This document shows positions 9,701 through 19,400 of a stretch of DNA of 64,000 nt, piece by piece (the first letter of the stretch is position 1; each line of letters begins with the position of its first letter). The translations under genes were made by a program, and so were the position numbers. The stretch is from CAYUNE01 sp964446115 (lineage in GTDB: Bacteria > Desulfobacterota > Desulfobulbia > Desulfobulbales > Desulfobulbaceae). The notes beneath the pieces were generated by a model, which was given only the letters and a program-made list of their open reading frames with translations, was not told the origin of the DNA and searched no databases. The stretch spans positions 1-64,000 of the forward strand of contig CAYUNE010000050.1 of NCBI GenBank assembly GCA_964446115.1, given 5' to 3'.

Positions 9701-10467
9701 AATTGATGCGTTTTCCCCGTGGGCCGGTCGATAAAGGTGAGACGGGAGTTGTCGATTAAGATGTTGTTGATGGAGAAGAGGAGTCCGGATTTTTGCGGAG
9801 TTTTTCCGTCGCTGCCTCCGGGTGAAGCGCCGATGAGGGTGCGATACAGCTCGATCAGGTTGTAGGATCGGTTGCCGTCGCGGATCAATTGGATGTCGAC
9901 ACCATCCAGGTGTGCTGTTTTACAGATAAATCCCCGTTTCAGCAATGAGACCGCTTCCAGGTCGAATTCCGCCAGAGAGCACTGGATCAGCGGCGGCGCG
10001 CTGCCTTCTTTTCCGGTGCCGACGGAGAGATCTTCCAGTCGCAGGGTGAGATCGAACGGGTGAAAAAAGGCGCGTTCGATGCGAAGCGGCAGCTGCAACC
10101 GGGCGCTTAAGCGCTGGGCCACCGGGCCCTTGATCAGGGCGGGGACGAAAAAAAAGGAACCGACTACGGCCAAGGTGATCAGCAGCAGGCAGACCGCGAC
10201 AAATCGCAGCAGGAAGGGTAATTTTTTTCTACCGGTGGCGCGCTTTTTGCTTTTCCGATGGGGAGGTCGTTTGGCCCGTCTCTTCCTGCCCCGGGAGGGG
10301 CGTCGAGGCGCCTTAACCTCTGCGGATCCGTTGATGGCGATATCGCCGATGTCGCCATCCGGAGACATGGGCCGCCGTGACGGTCCCTGCTGCGATGATT
10401 TGGCCTTTTGAGGGGGGATACCGGTGATTTCCCGTATTTTCTCCGGAGGAATCTCTTCTGCTGTCAT
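6748..10467 (-). CDS. Giant AsmA/DUF748-family envelope protein
   Basis: 1239 residues. A very basic cytoplasmic N-terminus (about 1-95, rich in RRPSRGRKRR-type stretches) is followed by one transmembrane helix near 97-120. A long beta-rich periplasmic region then has the features of AsmA/DUF748 proteins, such as IERAFFHPFDLTLRLEDLSV just after the helix. A charged coiled-coil segment (EENRRRAEKRRRFLLEEKKR) lies near residue 1120, then an OmpA-like short tail. Members of this superfamily bridge inner and outer membranes and are implicated in phospholipid transport. The specific role here is inference. It is transcribed divergently from cdaA. Confidence 0.75.
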   Translation of the reverse strand: MTAEEIPPEKIREITGIPPQKAKSSQQGPSRRPMSPDGDIGDIAINGSAEVKAPRRPSRGRKRRAKRPPHRKSKKRATGRKKLPFLLRFVAVCLLLITLAVVGSFFFVPALIKGPVAQRLSARLQLPLRIERAFFHPFDLTLRLEDLSVGTGKEGSAPPLIQCSLAEFDLEAVSLLKRGFICKTAHLDGVDIQLIRDGNRSYNLIELYRTLIGASPGGSDGKTPQKSGLLFSINNILIDNSRLTFIDRPTGKTHQLEQIHFSLPVLSNFPYEIKEYIHPEFSALVNSTPVRMTGKSRILTDESVETRLELQLDGLDLAAYAAYLPFLDAETQLTGGRADGTVWLAFTGSPGSGMQLTLRGKAELQELHLQEKDHRDLLLVPRGRIAWKMETLNHRWDITELVLDGPTLHLYGNKERQSRLLSGWLRFFAADPESRAEVAPEVHVGRLTITRGETVIHHPKKTETWKPVSLTLSNLTNRTPAAPDGRDEKKAAFTLTAGRGSGAEAVSLLFDGTVSPAGKLSGSFKADNINPANNGLFPLPRKLSFHRGTAHLAGGFRYDPTLTAIRKNQEKLIGGLHLVDTNVTIRDVEVRAGDRRILVADTLSCKQLNLDFQARQQSCWRLDLRNGVLHLNRLPPRKPETDQWRRVIHNIGINGFTVAVTLPPPTGSTARPAPLRLRDFSLEGADLQERETTKTNIVAAMRLDTGASLQLEGRYSLPAARGNLQISLKDLDGASVAPYLAAWLKPPLASGRFYARGEFLLPSRRFSGIVWVEDFRAGPDEKNPLIGWQQAFAAGVSFNPKPFHLGISEITVSKPFLRLEFTPGTENNGRVQAAAGPPASFFRLPRQQPPKRSDNSGTTLSFSAVDINTIRFEDGTFLFVHPPPAPKQQFTISRLNGSVKHFSLSTAGKTTFALTGALEPTGELIMRGTCGFDGTIRQSLIQVYNYTPTPFVEPFRRDPGFNLEGARVDITRELKRQEGRTVIRSRLDFHDIDAEDQGIFADTVALLTDGEGSFSLRIDTEQDDDPGRPGSSLTQGVRTTLQGYRLKAALSPFLLLRERGDAPLPDEKILFSAGRGELTDEARRILDGYWELLLKHPHLSLVMTTGFDPEADGEVIRQQLQQEADNRRAEENRRRAEKRRRFLLEEKKRLEKTRPAHGKITEEPLAAGPPIPPELEDLPPVRVTVPEKMLEELALRRSAGIIDYLVQAGIDENRLLLTGEVNREGARIDFTLKAGGNQP

Positions 10468-10679
10468 TGGGAATTATTTTTGTTACACCGGTTACTTGTA
10501 TGTTGCTGTCGTGTCAAAATCGAATAGCTGCCACCTCTTCTTTTTTCTATCTCCTTCCATTGTACACGAAAATAAGAAAAAATTGGTGACCGATTTATTT
10601 TGCTGTTCAATGCCGATTTAACAGGTTAATATTAAAAGATAACATTAAAATCAGTCAAGAGCGGGCCACAAAAACTTCC

Positions 10680-11480
10680 ATGTTTGATTTACTTCCCTCA
10701 ATCCGCTGGCAGGACCTCGTTGATATTGCGATCGTTTCTTATATCATCTACCGGGCGATCCTGCTCATCCGCGGTACCAGCGCGGTCCAGGTCCTGGTGG
10801 GTATCGTCTTTATCAGCACCATCTACTTTATTGCCCGTCAGTTTGACCTGCTGGCCCTGCACTATCTGCTCAAGACCTTTCTGAGCTCCTTTTTTCTCAT
10901 CGTCATAATCGTTTTCCAGCGGGATATCCGGCGCGCTCTCACCCAGATGGGCAAGACGCCCTTCCATAAGGTCATCGACGTGGCAACCCGAGATATCGAG
11001 GAGATTATCGAGGCCGCCACCCACATGGCCAAGCGGCGCATAGGCGCCCTCATCGTCATCGAGCGGGATACCGGGCTGGGCGATTTCATCGAGTCAGGTC
11101 ATCCCCTGGATGCGGTTCTCAGCAAGGAACTGCTCATCAGTATCTTTCTTCCCGCCTCTCCCATGCATGACGGCGGCGTCATCATCAGCCGGGGCCGGGT
11201 GCAGACCGCGGGCTGTGTCCTGCCGTTGTCAAAAAATCCCTTTATCAGCAAACGCTACGGCACCAGACACCGGGCGGCGTTGGGTCTTTCCGAGGAAACC
11301 GATGCGGTGATTCTGGTGGTCTCGGAGGAAACGCAGGAGATTTCCCTGGTCCGCCAGGGTGCGATTACCACGGTCCATGACGAAAAGGCCCTGTTGCGGA
11401 AACTGCAGGACTATGTCATCTCAGGGGAGGTGACCGGATATCCGTGGAAGAACTGGATCGGCAAGACTAAGGCGGCATAA
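10680..11480 (+). CDS. cdaA: Diadenylate cyclase CdaA
   Basis: 266 residues. Three N-terminal membrane helices (about 12-30, 36-52, 62-80) anchor a cytoplasmic DAC domain that makes c-di-AMP from two ATP. The RHR motif is intact at 196-198 (GTRHRAA). The DGA motif that binds ATP reads DGG at 164-166 (MHDGGVII), a conservative but unusual change. The cdaR/YbbR gene follows after 9 nt, the standard cdaA-cdaR pair. c-di-AMP usually controls potassium and osmolyte balance. Confidence 0.92.
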   Translation: MFDLLPSIRWQDLVDIAIVSYIIYRAILLIRGTSAVQVLVGIVFISTIYFIARQFDLLALHYLLKTFLSSFFLIVIIVFQRDIRRALTQMGKTPFHKVIDVATRDIEEIIEAATHMAKRRIGALIVIERDTGLGDFIESGHPLDAVLSKELLISIFLPASPMHDGGVIISRGRVQTAGCVLPLSKNPFISKRYGTRHRAALGLSEETDAVILVVSEETQEISLVRQGAITTVHDEKALLRKLQDYVISGEVTGYPWKNWIGKTKAA

Positions 11481-11489
11481 CGCTAAGAG

Positions 11490-12566
11490 ATGGGAAAATT
11501 CGGAACCCAGGATATCTTCCTCAAGGTAATCTCGCTGCTTCTCGGCGTTTTGCTCTGGTACTTCGTTGTGGGCGAGGACCAGGTGGATATCACCATGCAG
11601 GTACCCATCGAGGTGGTTAATCTGTCGCCGGATCTGGTGATCGCCAACGAGTACAAACGTGATATCGAGGTCTCGGTGCGCGGTGCCCGCAGCCTCATCC
11701 AGGAGCTGCGCGATCGTCATATCACCCGCCCGGTGGATCTCTCCGCCGCCAAACCCGGAACCTTCGTGGTCAAAAACGATCCCGACTCCATTCCGTTTCC
11801 AAACGGAGTCACGGTCCTGCGGGTGCAACCCACCAATATCGTGCTGCTGCTCGATAAGCTGATCCAGAAACGGTTCTCCATCGATGCCGTCGTCGACGGC
11901 GAGCCCCAGAAGGGCTACGAGGTAAAATCGCTGCAACTGGAACCCGATTCCCTGGTCATTGCCGGGCCCAAGGCGATTCTCAACAGCGAGCTGGCGCTGC
12001 AGACCTTTCCCATTGATCTTGAAGGGATCAACAAATCGGTTATGCGCCAGGTCCACCTCAACCTGCAGCCTGACTTCATCAATCTCATCGGCGAAACCGT
12101 GGTGACGGCACGCATCGAGGTGGGGGAAAAACTGGTCAAGAAGAATGTCAGCGGCATTCCGGTCAACATCCACAAGACCAATCAACCGGTTGTCATCAAG
12201 CCCAACTCCATCAGCGTCATCGCCAATATTCCCGAAAATCTGTTGAGCGAGACCCCGAAACTGCCCATTCTTTTCAGGGCGGCCATTGCCGTGGGTGAAC
12301 TCAGCGGCAAACAGATGGTCCCGGTGACGGTTCAGGGCATTAATGTGCCGGGCCATGATCCCATCGAGGTGCTCAAGATCACTCCGGAAAAGATTGAGGT
12401 CACCCCGGTGGACGAGAACGGAAAAGAGCAGGCGACGGATGAAACGGCACCGCAGGCCGAGACGGAGATGGCGGATGAAACGGCATCGCAGGCCGAGATG
12501 GAGGCGGCTCCGGCTGCGGTGCCGCAGCAACCGCAAAGCCCCCGGCAGGAGCTGCCGCGGCCTTGA
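11490..12566 (+). CDS. cdaR: YbbR-domain CdaA regulator CdaR
   Basis: 358 residues. One N-terminal membrane helix (about 10-27) is followed by an extracytoplasmic region of tandem YbbR repeats. It ends in a Glu/Ala/Pro/Gln-rich tail. In firmicutes CdaR binds and modulates CdaA at the membrane, and the adjacent gene order supports the same role here. The tail contains a 36-bp tandem duplication (12438-12473 and 12474-12509, encoding DETAPQAETEMA and DETASQAEMEAA). Confidence 0.88.
   Translation: MGKFGTQDIFLKVISLLLGVLLWYFVVGEDQVDITMQVPIEVVNLSPDLVIANEYKRDIEVSVRGARSLIQELRDRHITRPVDLSAAKPGTFVVKNDPDSIPFPNGVTVLRVQPTNIVLLLDKLIQKRFSIDAVVDGEPQKGYEVKSLQLEPDSLVIAGPKAILNSELALQTFPIDLEGINKSVMRQVHLNLQPDFINLIGETVVTARIEVGEKLVKKNVSGIPVNIHKTNQPVVIKPNSISVIANIPENLLSETPKLPILFRAAIAVGELSGKQMVPVTVQGINVPGHDPIEVLKITPEKIEVTPVDENGKEQATDETAPQAETEMADETASQAEMEAAPAAVPQQPQSPRQELPRP
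12438..12509 (+). repeat. 36-bp in-frame tandem duplication in cdaR tail
   Basis: Two adjacent 36-bp units differ at a few positions and encode near-identical 12-residue acidic repeats. Because they are in frame, the tail simply lengthens. Confidence 0.85.
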
Positions 12567-12570
12567 TTCC

Positions 12571-12614
12571 GAAAAAAAAAGATGGAGAAAGCCCGGCGGC
12601 CGGGCCTTCTCCAT
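12571..12614 (-). terminator. Rho-independent terminator of the PPIase gene
   Basis: The stem GATGGAGAA...TTCTCCATC extends inward through GCCC/GGGC (12581-12614). Read on the minus strand it is followed by a run of nine U (plus-strand A9 at 12572-12580). It lies between two convergent genes. Confidence 0.9.
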
Positions 12615-12653
12615 CCCCGAGTCAGGTGTTGGAACAACTGAGCTTGGCGCGGC

Positions 12654-13685
12654 CTAGAAGTCGAGCAGCTCCACGTCGAAAATCAGCCAGGCGTTCGGGG
12701 GGATGACGCCGCCGGCTCCCCGCGAACCGTACGCCAGTTCCGGCGGAATGATGAGCACCCGTTTTTCCCCTTTTTTCATCGAAGAGAGGGCCTCGTCCCA
12801 GCCGGGAATCACCCGGCCCACCCCCACCGGAAACCTGATCGGTTCGCCGCGGTCGTAGGAACTGTCAAATTTTCTGCCGTTGAGGAGTTTTCCCGTATAG
12901 TGCACTGTAATCGTCGTGCCCCGCGCCGGCGACTCTCCCTTCCCCTTGGCCTTGACCACGTACTTCAGGCCGGATTTGGTGGTGACGGCATTCGGCCATT
13001 TCTGCTTGATTTTCTTTGCAACGGCCTCTTTTTTCTCCTTTTCCGCCTGGGCCAGTTTTTTGCTCAGCAGCTCCCGCTGCCGGTCGAATGCCGCCTGGTC
13101 GGCCTGGAACTCTTTCGCTTTTTTGCCGATGCGGATGATCTCAACCCGTTTGATGGTGTCGCCTTTTTTGATTTTGTTCACCACCTCCTGTCCCTGGACC
13201 ACATGACCGAAAACAGTATGTTTGCCGTCGAGGTGAGGTGTGGGGACATGGGTGATGAAAAACTGGCTGCCGTTGGTGTTGGGTCCGGCGTTGGCCATGG
13301 AGAGGATTCCGGGTCTGTCGTGTTTGAGTTCGGGATGGATCTCATCTTCGAACTGGTACCCCGGGCCACCGGTACCGGTTCCCTGGGGACAGCCGCCCTG
13401 GATCATGAAGTTGTCGATAACCCGGTGAAAGGTCAGGCCGTCGTAGAAACGGGCATTGACCGCAGAACCGGCACCTGCCGTGGACAAAGTGCCCTCGGCA
13501 AGCCCGACGAAGTTGATCACCGTCAGTGGCGTTTTCTCGAATTCGAGCTGACAGATGATATCACCGCGGTTGGTGATAAATTTTGCGTACAGGCCGTCTG
13601 GGAGTGTGGTTTCCGTTGCCATGCTGGTTGCTCCTGATAGTAATAGGGTTGTGATCAAGGTCAATAAAAATACATATTTTCGCAT
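12654..13685 (-). CDS. Exported dual-domain peptidyl-prolyl isomerase (cyclophilin-FKBP fusion)
   Basis: 343 residues from the ATG at 13685, which has GGAGG seven nt upstream. A signal peptide spans about 1-22. Residues 31-188 form a cyclophilin domain with FHRVI (R88), MIQGG and GSQFFI. A Lys/Glu/Ala-rich helical linker runs from 189 to 230. Residues 235-343 form an FKBP domain (VHYTGKLLNGRKFDSS, VIPGWDEAL, AYGSRGAGGVIPPNAWLIFDVEL). Both domains keep their core active-site residues, so both should isomerise X-Pro bonds in the periplasm. The fusion probably acts as an envelope chaperone. Confidence 0.9.
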   Translation of the reverse strand: MRKYVFLLTLITTLLLSGATSMATETTLPDGLYAKFITNRGDIICQLEFEKTPLTVINFVGLAEGTLSTAGAGSAVNARFYDGLTFHRVIDNFMIQGGCPQGTGTGGPGYQFEDEIHPELKHDRPGILSMANAGPNTNGSQFFITHVPTPHLDGKHTVFGHVVQGQEVVNKIKKGDTIKRVEIIRIGKKAKEFQADQAAFDRQRELLSKKLAQAEKEKKEAVAKKIKQKWPNAVTTKSGLKYVVKAKGKGESPARGTTITVHYTGKLLNGRKFDSSYDRGEPIRFPVGVGRVIPGWDEALSSMKKGEKRVLIIPPELAYGSRGAGGVIPPNAWLIFDVELLDF

Positions 13686-13853
13686 ATATACCTCCGGATT
13701 GGCAGGGTGGACGGGATGGCATGGCCTGAAATCCGGCCGCGGCACTGCGGCCGGAGAGAAGTGTCGCTGTAAAAGGCTGTTGCATACAAGGCCGTTGATC
13801 GCTTGTCAAGGAAAACCGTGACCGGAAAAATTCGGGTTCCGCCTCGATCTCTA

Positions 13854-13882
13854 TTGACGATGGTGGATGATCCTGGTTTAAT
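13854..13882 (+). promoter_or_regulatory. Predicted sigma-70 promoter for waaA-carAB
   Basis: A -35 TTGACG and a -10 TTTAAT are separated by 17 bp, each matching five of six consensus positions. The predicted start near 13889 leaves a leader of about 40 nt before the TTG start codon. Confidence 0.55.
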
Positions 13883-13929
13883 ATCAAAATTTTGTGCACA
13901 TTTGAGGTGAATTTACAGAAAGGAAATCC

Positions 13930-15249
13930 TTGCTCCCCAGGATCTACGGCGTATTCAGCACCATTGTTTTTATAATCCTGTTTCCCCTGCTGTTTCCCGT
14001 TGCGTTATTCAGGCCTTCATTCAGATACCGGCTCGGCGAGCGTTTCGCCCGGTACCGCGGTTTGGGAAAGCAGGCGGGAGGAACCGTTGTCTGGATACAT
14101 GCCTCTTCGGTGGGCGAGGTCCAGGCTGCCAGGGCATTGATGCAGGCCCTTGACCGCGACGGGGAGGATCTCAACTTTGTGCTCTCGGTGATGACGGAAC
14201 AGGGACACCGGGTGGCCTGCCGTTGCCTGGCGGAATCGGTTTCCGTGATCATGGCGCCGCTGGATGCGGGATGTATCGTCCGGCGGGCCTTGCGCCTCAT
14301 TCGTCCGGATCTCTATATCTGTCTGGAAACCGAACTCTGGCCCGCCGTGCTGCTGGGTTGCCGCCGGTCAGGGGTAAAAATGGCGCTGCTCAACGGTCGT
14401 CTTTCGGAACGATCCCTCTCGGGATACCTGAAGATTCCGGGGCTCATGCGTTCCGTGGTCCGGACCTTCGACGAAATCGGCGTCATCACCGCCGCGGACC
14501 GGGACCGGTTTCTGCGCCTGGGCGCGGATAGCGGCAAAATCCATGTGACCGGCAACAGCAAATATGACCTGCGCATGGAGAAAAGCGACCAGGCGCGTTC
14601 CTTTTATCGCGGGCTCCTTGGGTGCGGCAACCGGGAGGTCTTCATCTGCGGCAGTATTCGCCACGGCGAGGAACGGATGCTGCTGAGGACCTACCGCCGG
14701 CTGCGGCAGCGGGGAAAAGAAGGGCTGCTCTTGATACTGGCGCCCCGGCATCTGGAGCGTCTGCCCGGTTTGGAGGAGCTGCTCCGGGGGGAGCGGCTTG
14801 CCTTTGACCGCTTTTCCGAACTGGGCAGCCGGGGACGACGCCACAGGGTCATTGTCGTCGATACCATGGGGGAGCTGGCCCGTCTCTATGCCGCCGGCGA
14901 CTACATCTTTCTGGGCGGCAGCCTGGTGAACCGGGGCGGCCATAATCTCATGGAAGCGGCGTTCTGGGGAAAGCCGGTCTATTACGGTCCCTTTGTCGGC
15001 GACTATTCGGATGCGGCCGCACTGCTGGAGGCGGCGGGTGCCGGTTTTCCGGTTGCCGACCACAGGGAACTCGGTGACCGTATTCTCGAGCATATGAACA
15101 ATGCCGACGCCTACCGCCGCGCCTGCCGCATGGCGCTGGAGGTGGTCGCTGCCCAGCGCGGCGCCGCCGGTCGCCAGGCACGGATTATCAACTCTCTTTT
15201 GTGCCGTGACGGACGGACAACAACTACATCGGATGCGAGACAATCATGA
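13930..15249 (+). CDS. waaA: 3-deoxy-D-manno-octulosonic acid (Kdo) transferase
   Basis: 439 residues. It transfers Kdo from CMP-Kdo to lipid A precursor at the inner membrane. An N-terminal membrane anchor (about 8-28) precedes a GT-B fold. Signatures are HASSVGEV with the catalytic Glu, ETELWP, and GGSLVNRGGHNLMEAAFWGKPVYYGP in the nucleotide-binding half. The start is TTG at 13930, with AAAGGA upstream. The 3' end overlaps carA by 4 nt (ATGA). It indicates a lipopolysaccharide-bearing, Gram-negative cell. Confidence 0.93.
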   Translation: MLPRIYGVFSTIVFIILFPLLFPVALFRPSFRYRLGERFARYRGLGKQAGGTVVWIHASSVGEVQAARALMQALDRDGEDLNFVLSVMTEQGHRVACRCLAESVSVIMAPLDAGCIVRRALRLIRPDLYICLETELWPAVLLGCRRSGVKMALLNGRLSERSLSGYLKIPGLMRSVVRTFDEIGVITAADRDRFLRLGADSGKIHVTGNSKYDLRMEKSDQARSFYRGLLGCGNREVFICGSIRHGEERMLLRTYRRLRQRGKEGLLLILAPRHLERLPGLEELLRGERLAFDRFSELGSRGRRHRVIVVDTMGELARLYAAGDYIFLGGSLVNRGGHNLMEAAFWGKPVYYGPFVGDYSDAAALLEAAGAGFPVADHRELGDRILEHMNNADAYRRACRMALEVVAAQRGAAGRQARIINSLLCRDGRTTTTSDARQS

Positions 15250-16364
15250 AGGCTCTTATTGCTTTTGAGGATGGTACGGTTTTCACCGGCCGCTCCTTCA
15301 CCGGCCAGGGCGAGGCCGTGGGCGAGGTGGTTTTCAACACAAGCATGAGCGGCTACCAGGAGGTGCTCACCGATCCCTCCTACTGCGGCCAGATCGTCAC
15401 CATGACCTATCCGCTCATCGGTAACTACGGCGTCAACGACGAGGACATGGAATCGGCCGGTGTACACCCCCGTGCCTTTCTGGTGCGCGAGTATCAGGGG
15501 CGTCCCAGTAATTTCCGGGCCACCGGGACCCTGGCCGACTTTCTGAAAAAACACTCCATCCTCGGTATCGAGGGGATAGATACCCGCGCCCTTACCCGGC
15601 ATATTCGCACCCGGGGGGCCATGAAGGCGGTCATCTCCACCCGGGATCAGGATCCCGTTACCCTGGCGGACCGGGCTGCTGAATGGGCCGGGCTGGTGGG
15701 TCGGGATATGGTTGCCCGGGTCACCTGCGTCAATCCGTACGACTGGACGGAAGAGGGCCCGCGCCCCGTTGCCGATGCCGCCTCCTGGGGGCTGGATGAC
15801 GGTGGACGGGCGTTGAAGGTGGTGGCCTATGATTTCGGTATCAAATATAACCAGTTGCGCATACTTCACCGTTTGGGCTGCAGGGTGCGGGTGGTGCCGG
15901 CGACAACGCCGGCGCGGGATATCCTGGCCCTTGACCCGGACGGCATCTTCCTCTCCAACGGTCCCGGAGATCCGGACGGCGTCGCCGGGGTGGTGGAAAA
16001 CATCCGTGAGCTCCTGGGCAAGAAACCCGTTTTCGGAATCTGCCTTGGTCATCAGATCCTCGGTCTTGCCTACGGCGGCAGGACCTACAAGCTGAAATTC
16101 GGTCACCGCGGCGGCAACCAGCCGGTCAAGGATCTGCAAAGCGGCAGGGTGGAGATCACCTCACAGAACCACGGCTTTTGTGTTGACCCCGAAAGCCTGG
16201 GATCCCAGGTGGAGATAACCCATATCAATCTCAACGACAACAGCCTCGAGGGAATGCGCCATACAAAATATCCGGCCTTTTCCGTCCAGTATCATCCCGA
16301 GCATGCTCCCGGTCCCCACGACGCGGAGTATCTCTTTGACCGTTTCATCGCCATGATGAGCTGA
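15246..16364 (+). CDS. carA: Carbamoyl-phosphate synthase small subunit
   Basis: 372 residues. This is the glutaminase subunit supplying ammonia for carbamoyl phosphate in pyrimidine and arginine synthesis. The N-terminal CarA domain is followed by a class I glutamine amidotransferase domain with the nucleophile Cys in GICLGHQILG and the His/Glu pair in QYHPEH. It starts inside the waaA stop codon (ATGA), so translation is probably coupled. carB follows after about 47 nt. Confidence 0.97.
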   Translation: MKALIAFEDGTVFTGRSFTGQGEAVGEVVFNTSMSGYQEVLTDPSYCGQIVTMTYPLIGNYGVNDEDMESAGVHPRAFLVREYQGRPSNFRATGTLADFLKKHSILGIEGIDTRALTRHIRTRGAMKAVISTRDQDPVTLADRAAEWAGLVGRDMVARVTCVNPYDWTEEGPRPVADAASWGLDDGGRALKVVAYDFGIKYNQLRILHRLGCRVRVVPATTPARDILALDPDGIFLSNGPGDPDGVAGVVENIRELLGKKPVFGICLGHQILGLAYGGRTYKLKFGHRGGNQPVKDLQSGRVEITSQNHGFCVDPESLGSQVEITHINLNDNSLEGMRHTKYPAFSVQYHPEHAPGPHDAEYLFDRFIAMMS

Positions 16365-16411
16365 GTTGCCGATTCCGCCCTATTTCCCACTCACGTTCAG
16401 ACACCGATATC

Positions 16412-19400
16412 ATGCCCAAGCGAACAGATATTCAGAAGATCCTCATCATCGGTTCCGGTCCCATCATCATCAGCCAGGCCTGCGAGTTTGACTACTCCGG
16501 CACCCAGGCCGTCAAGGCCCTGCGCGAGGAAGGCTACGAGGTGGTGTTGATCAACTCCAATCCAGCCACCATCATGACCGATCCGGAACTGGCCGATCGC
16601 ACCTATGTGGAGCCCATCACCCCCGAATACGTCATCAAGGTGATCGAAAGGGAGCGTCCCGATGCCCTGCTGCCCACCCTGGGCGGCCAGACCGGGCTCA
16701 ATACCGCAATCAGGGTGGCGGAAACCGGCATCCTGGAAAAATATGGTGTGGAAATGCTGGCCGCGGATATCGATGTCATCCGCAAGGCCGAGGGCCGCGA
16801 GGAGTTCCGCGCCGCCATGCGCAAGATCGGTCTCAAGGTGCCGGAAAGCGCCATTGTGCACACCCTGGAGGAGACCATGGCGGCGGCGGATGATATCGGT
16901 TTTCCCATCATTGTCCGCCCCAGCTTCACCTTGGGCGGCACCGGCGGCGGCGTTGCCTACAACCGGCGGGAGCTGGAAGAGTATGCCACTGCCGGGCTGG
17001 ACCTCAGTCTCACCAGCGAGATCATGCTCGAACGCAGTCTGCTCGGCTGGAAGGAATATGAACTTGAGGTGATGCGGGATAAGAACGACAATGTCGTCAT
17101 TATCTGTTCCATCGAGAACATGGATGCCATGGGCGTGCATACCGGCGATTCCATTACCGTGGCGCCGGCGCAGACCCTCACTGATCGCGAGTACCAGGTG
17201 ATGCGCGATGCCGCCATTGCCATCATCCGGGAGATCGGCGTGGAAACCGGCGGCTCCAATGTGCAGTTCGCCATCAACCCGGAAAACGGTGAGATGATGA
17301 TCATCGAGATGAATCCCCGGGTCTCCCGCAGTTCCGCCCTGGCTTCCAAGGCCACCGGTTTTCCCATTGCCAAGATTGCCGCCAAGCTGGCCGTGGGCTA
17401 TACCCTGGATGAGATTCCCAATGATATCACCAGGGAAACCTATGCCTCCTTTGAACCAACCATTGATTACTGCGTGGTCAAGATTCCGCGTTGGACCTTT
17501 GAAAAGTTTCCGGAGACCGAGGATATCCTCACCACGGCCATGAAGTCGGTGGGTGAGACCATGGCCATCGGCCGCACCTTCAAGGAGGCCTTTCAGAAGG
17601 GCATGCGTTCCCTTGAGATCGGCCGCATGGGATTTGGTTTCGACGGTCGGGACCGGATGGAAAATCTGGAGACCGAGGATCTTGAGCTGGGGCTGAGCAA
17701 GCCCAACTCCAGGCGGGTCAGCTATCTGTTCGAGGCGCTGCGCCGCGGTATGGATATCGAGAGAATCTATTCTCTCAGCGGTATTGATCCCTGGTTTCTC
17801 ACCAACCTGCAGGAGATTGTTATCACCGGGGAAGAAATTCGCGATCGGGGTTTCATGGGCCTGGATTCCGGTTTTCTCTTCAGGATGAAGCAGATGGGGT
17901 TTTCCGATTACCAGCTGGCCGAGCTCACCGGCACCTCCGAGGACGATATCAGGCAGCTGCGGCTGAAGGAAAAACTGGAACCGGTCTACAAGCTGGTGGA
18001 TACATGTGCGGCGGAATTTGAATCCTACACCCCCTACTACTATTCAACCTATGAACAGGAGGATGAGGCCCGCATCAGCGACCGCACCAAGATCATGATC
18101 CTCGGCGGCGGCCCCAACCGCATCGGCCAGGGTATTGAGTTCGATTACTGCTGCGTCCACGCCTCGTTCGCCTTAAAGGAGATGGGCATCGAATCCATCA
18201 TGGTCAACTCCAACCCGGAAACCGTGAGCACCGACTACGACACCTCGGACAAGCTCTACTTCGAACCGCTCACCCGGGAAGACGTCCTCAATATCATCGA
18301 GCGGGAAAAACCCGATGGCGTCATTGTCCAGTTCGGCGGCCAGACCCCCCTGAACCTGGCGGTTCCCCTGCACCGGGCCGGGGTGAAGATTATCGGTACG
18401 CCGCCGGATGCCATCGACCGCACCGAGGACCGGCGCCGTTTTCAGCAGTTCCTGAAAAAATTGGGACTCAAGCAGCCGGAAAACGATACGGTACACACCC
18501 TGGAGGAAGCTCTGGCAGCCGCCGACCGCATCGGATATCCCGTGGTGGTCCGGCCTTCCTACGTCTTGGGCGGACGTGATATGCGCATCGTCTACAACGA
18601 CGAAGGTATCAGGGATTTCATGGCCACCAGCAGTGCGGCGGAGAGTGATCACCCGGTGCTCATCGACAAGTTTCTCAAGGACGCGGTTGAGGTGGATGTG
18701 GATGCGGTCTCCGACGGGAAGACCACCGTGATCGGCGGAATTATGGAGCATGTGGAAGAGGCGGGTATCCACTCGGGCGACTCCGCCTGCGTGTTGCCGC
18801 CCCACACGCTGTCGTCGGGCATTATCGAGCAGATCACCGTTGCCACCAAGGCCATGGCCGCCGATCTTGGCGTTGTCGGCCTCATGAACACCCAGTATGC
18901 GGTCAAGGACGACACCCTCTATATCCTCGAGGTCAACCCGCGCGCCTCACGCACCATTCCCTTTGTCAGCAAGGCCACCGGAGTGGAGCTTGCCAAAATC
19001 GCCACCAAGGTGATGATGGGCATGAGCCTGGAAGAGCTGGGTTTCACCCGTGAATGCCGGGTGGAGCATTGGGCGGTCAAGGAGTCGGTCTTTCCCTTTG
19101 ACCGTTTCGATAATGTCGACACCCTGCTGGGGCCGGAGATGAAATCCACCGGCGAGGTCATGGGCATCGACGACACTCTGGGCCTTGCCGTGGCCAAGTC
19201 GCAGCAGGCCGCCGGTCAGCGGGTCATTGATGCGGGCACCGTTTTTATCAGCGTCCGGCATCCGGACAAGCCCGGTGTCGTGCCCATTGCCCGGCAGCTG
19301 GCCGAATTGGGCTTTCGGCTCATGGGCACCCGGGGAACGGCCCGTTTCCTGCAAAACGAGGGCATTGGCTGTGAAGAGATCAACAAGATTTCCCAGGGCC

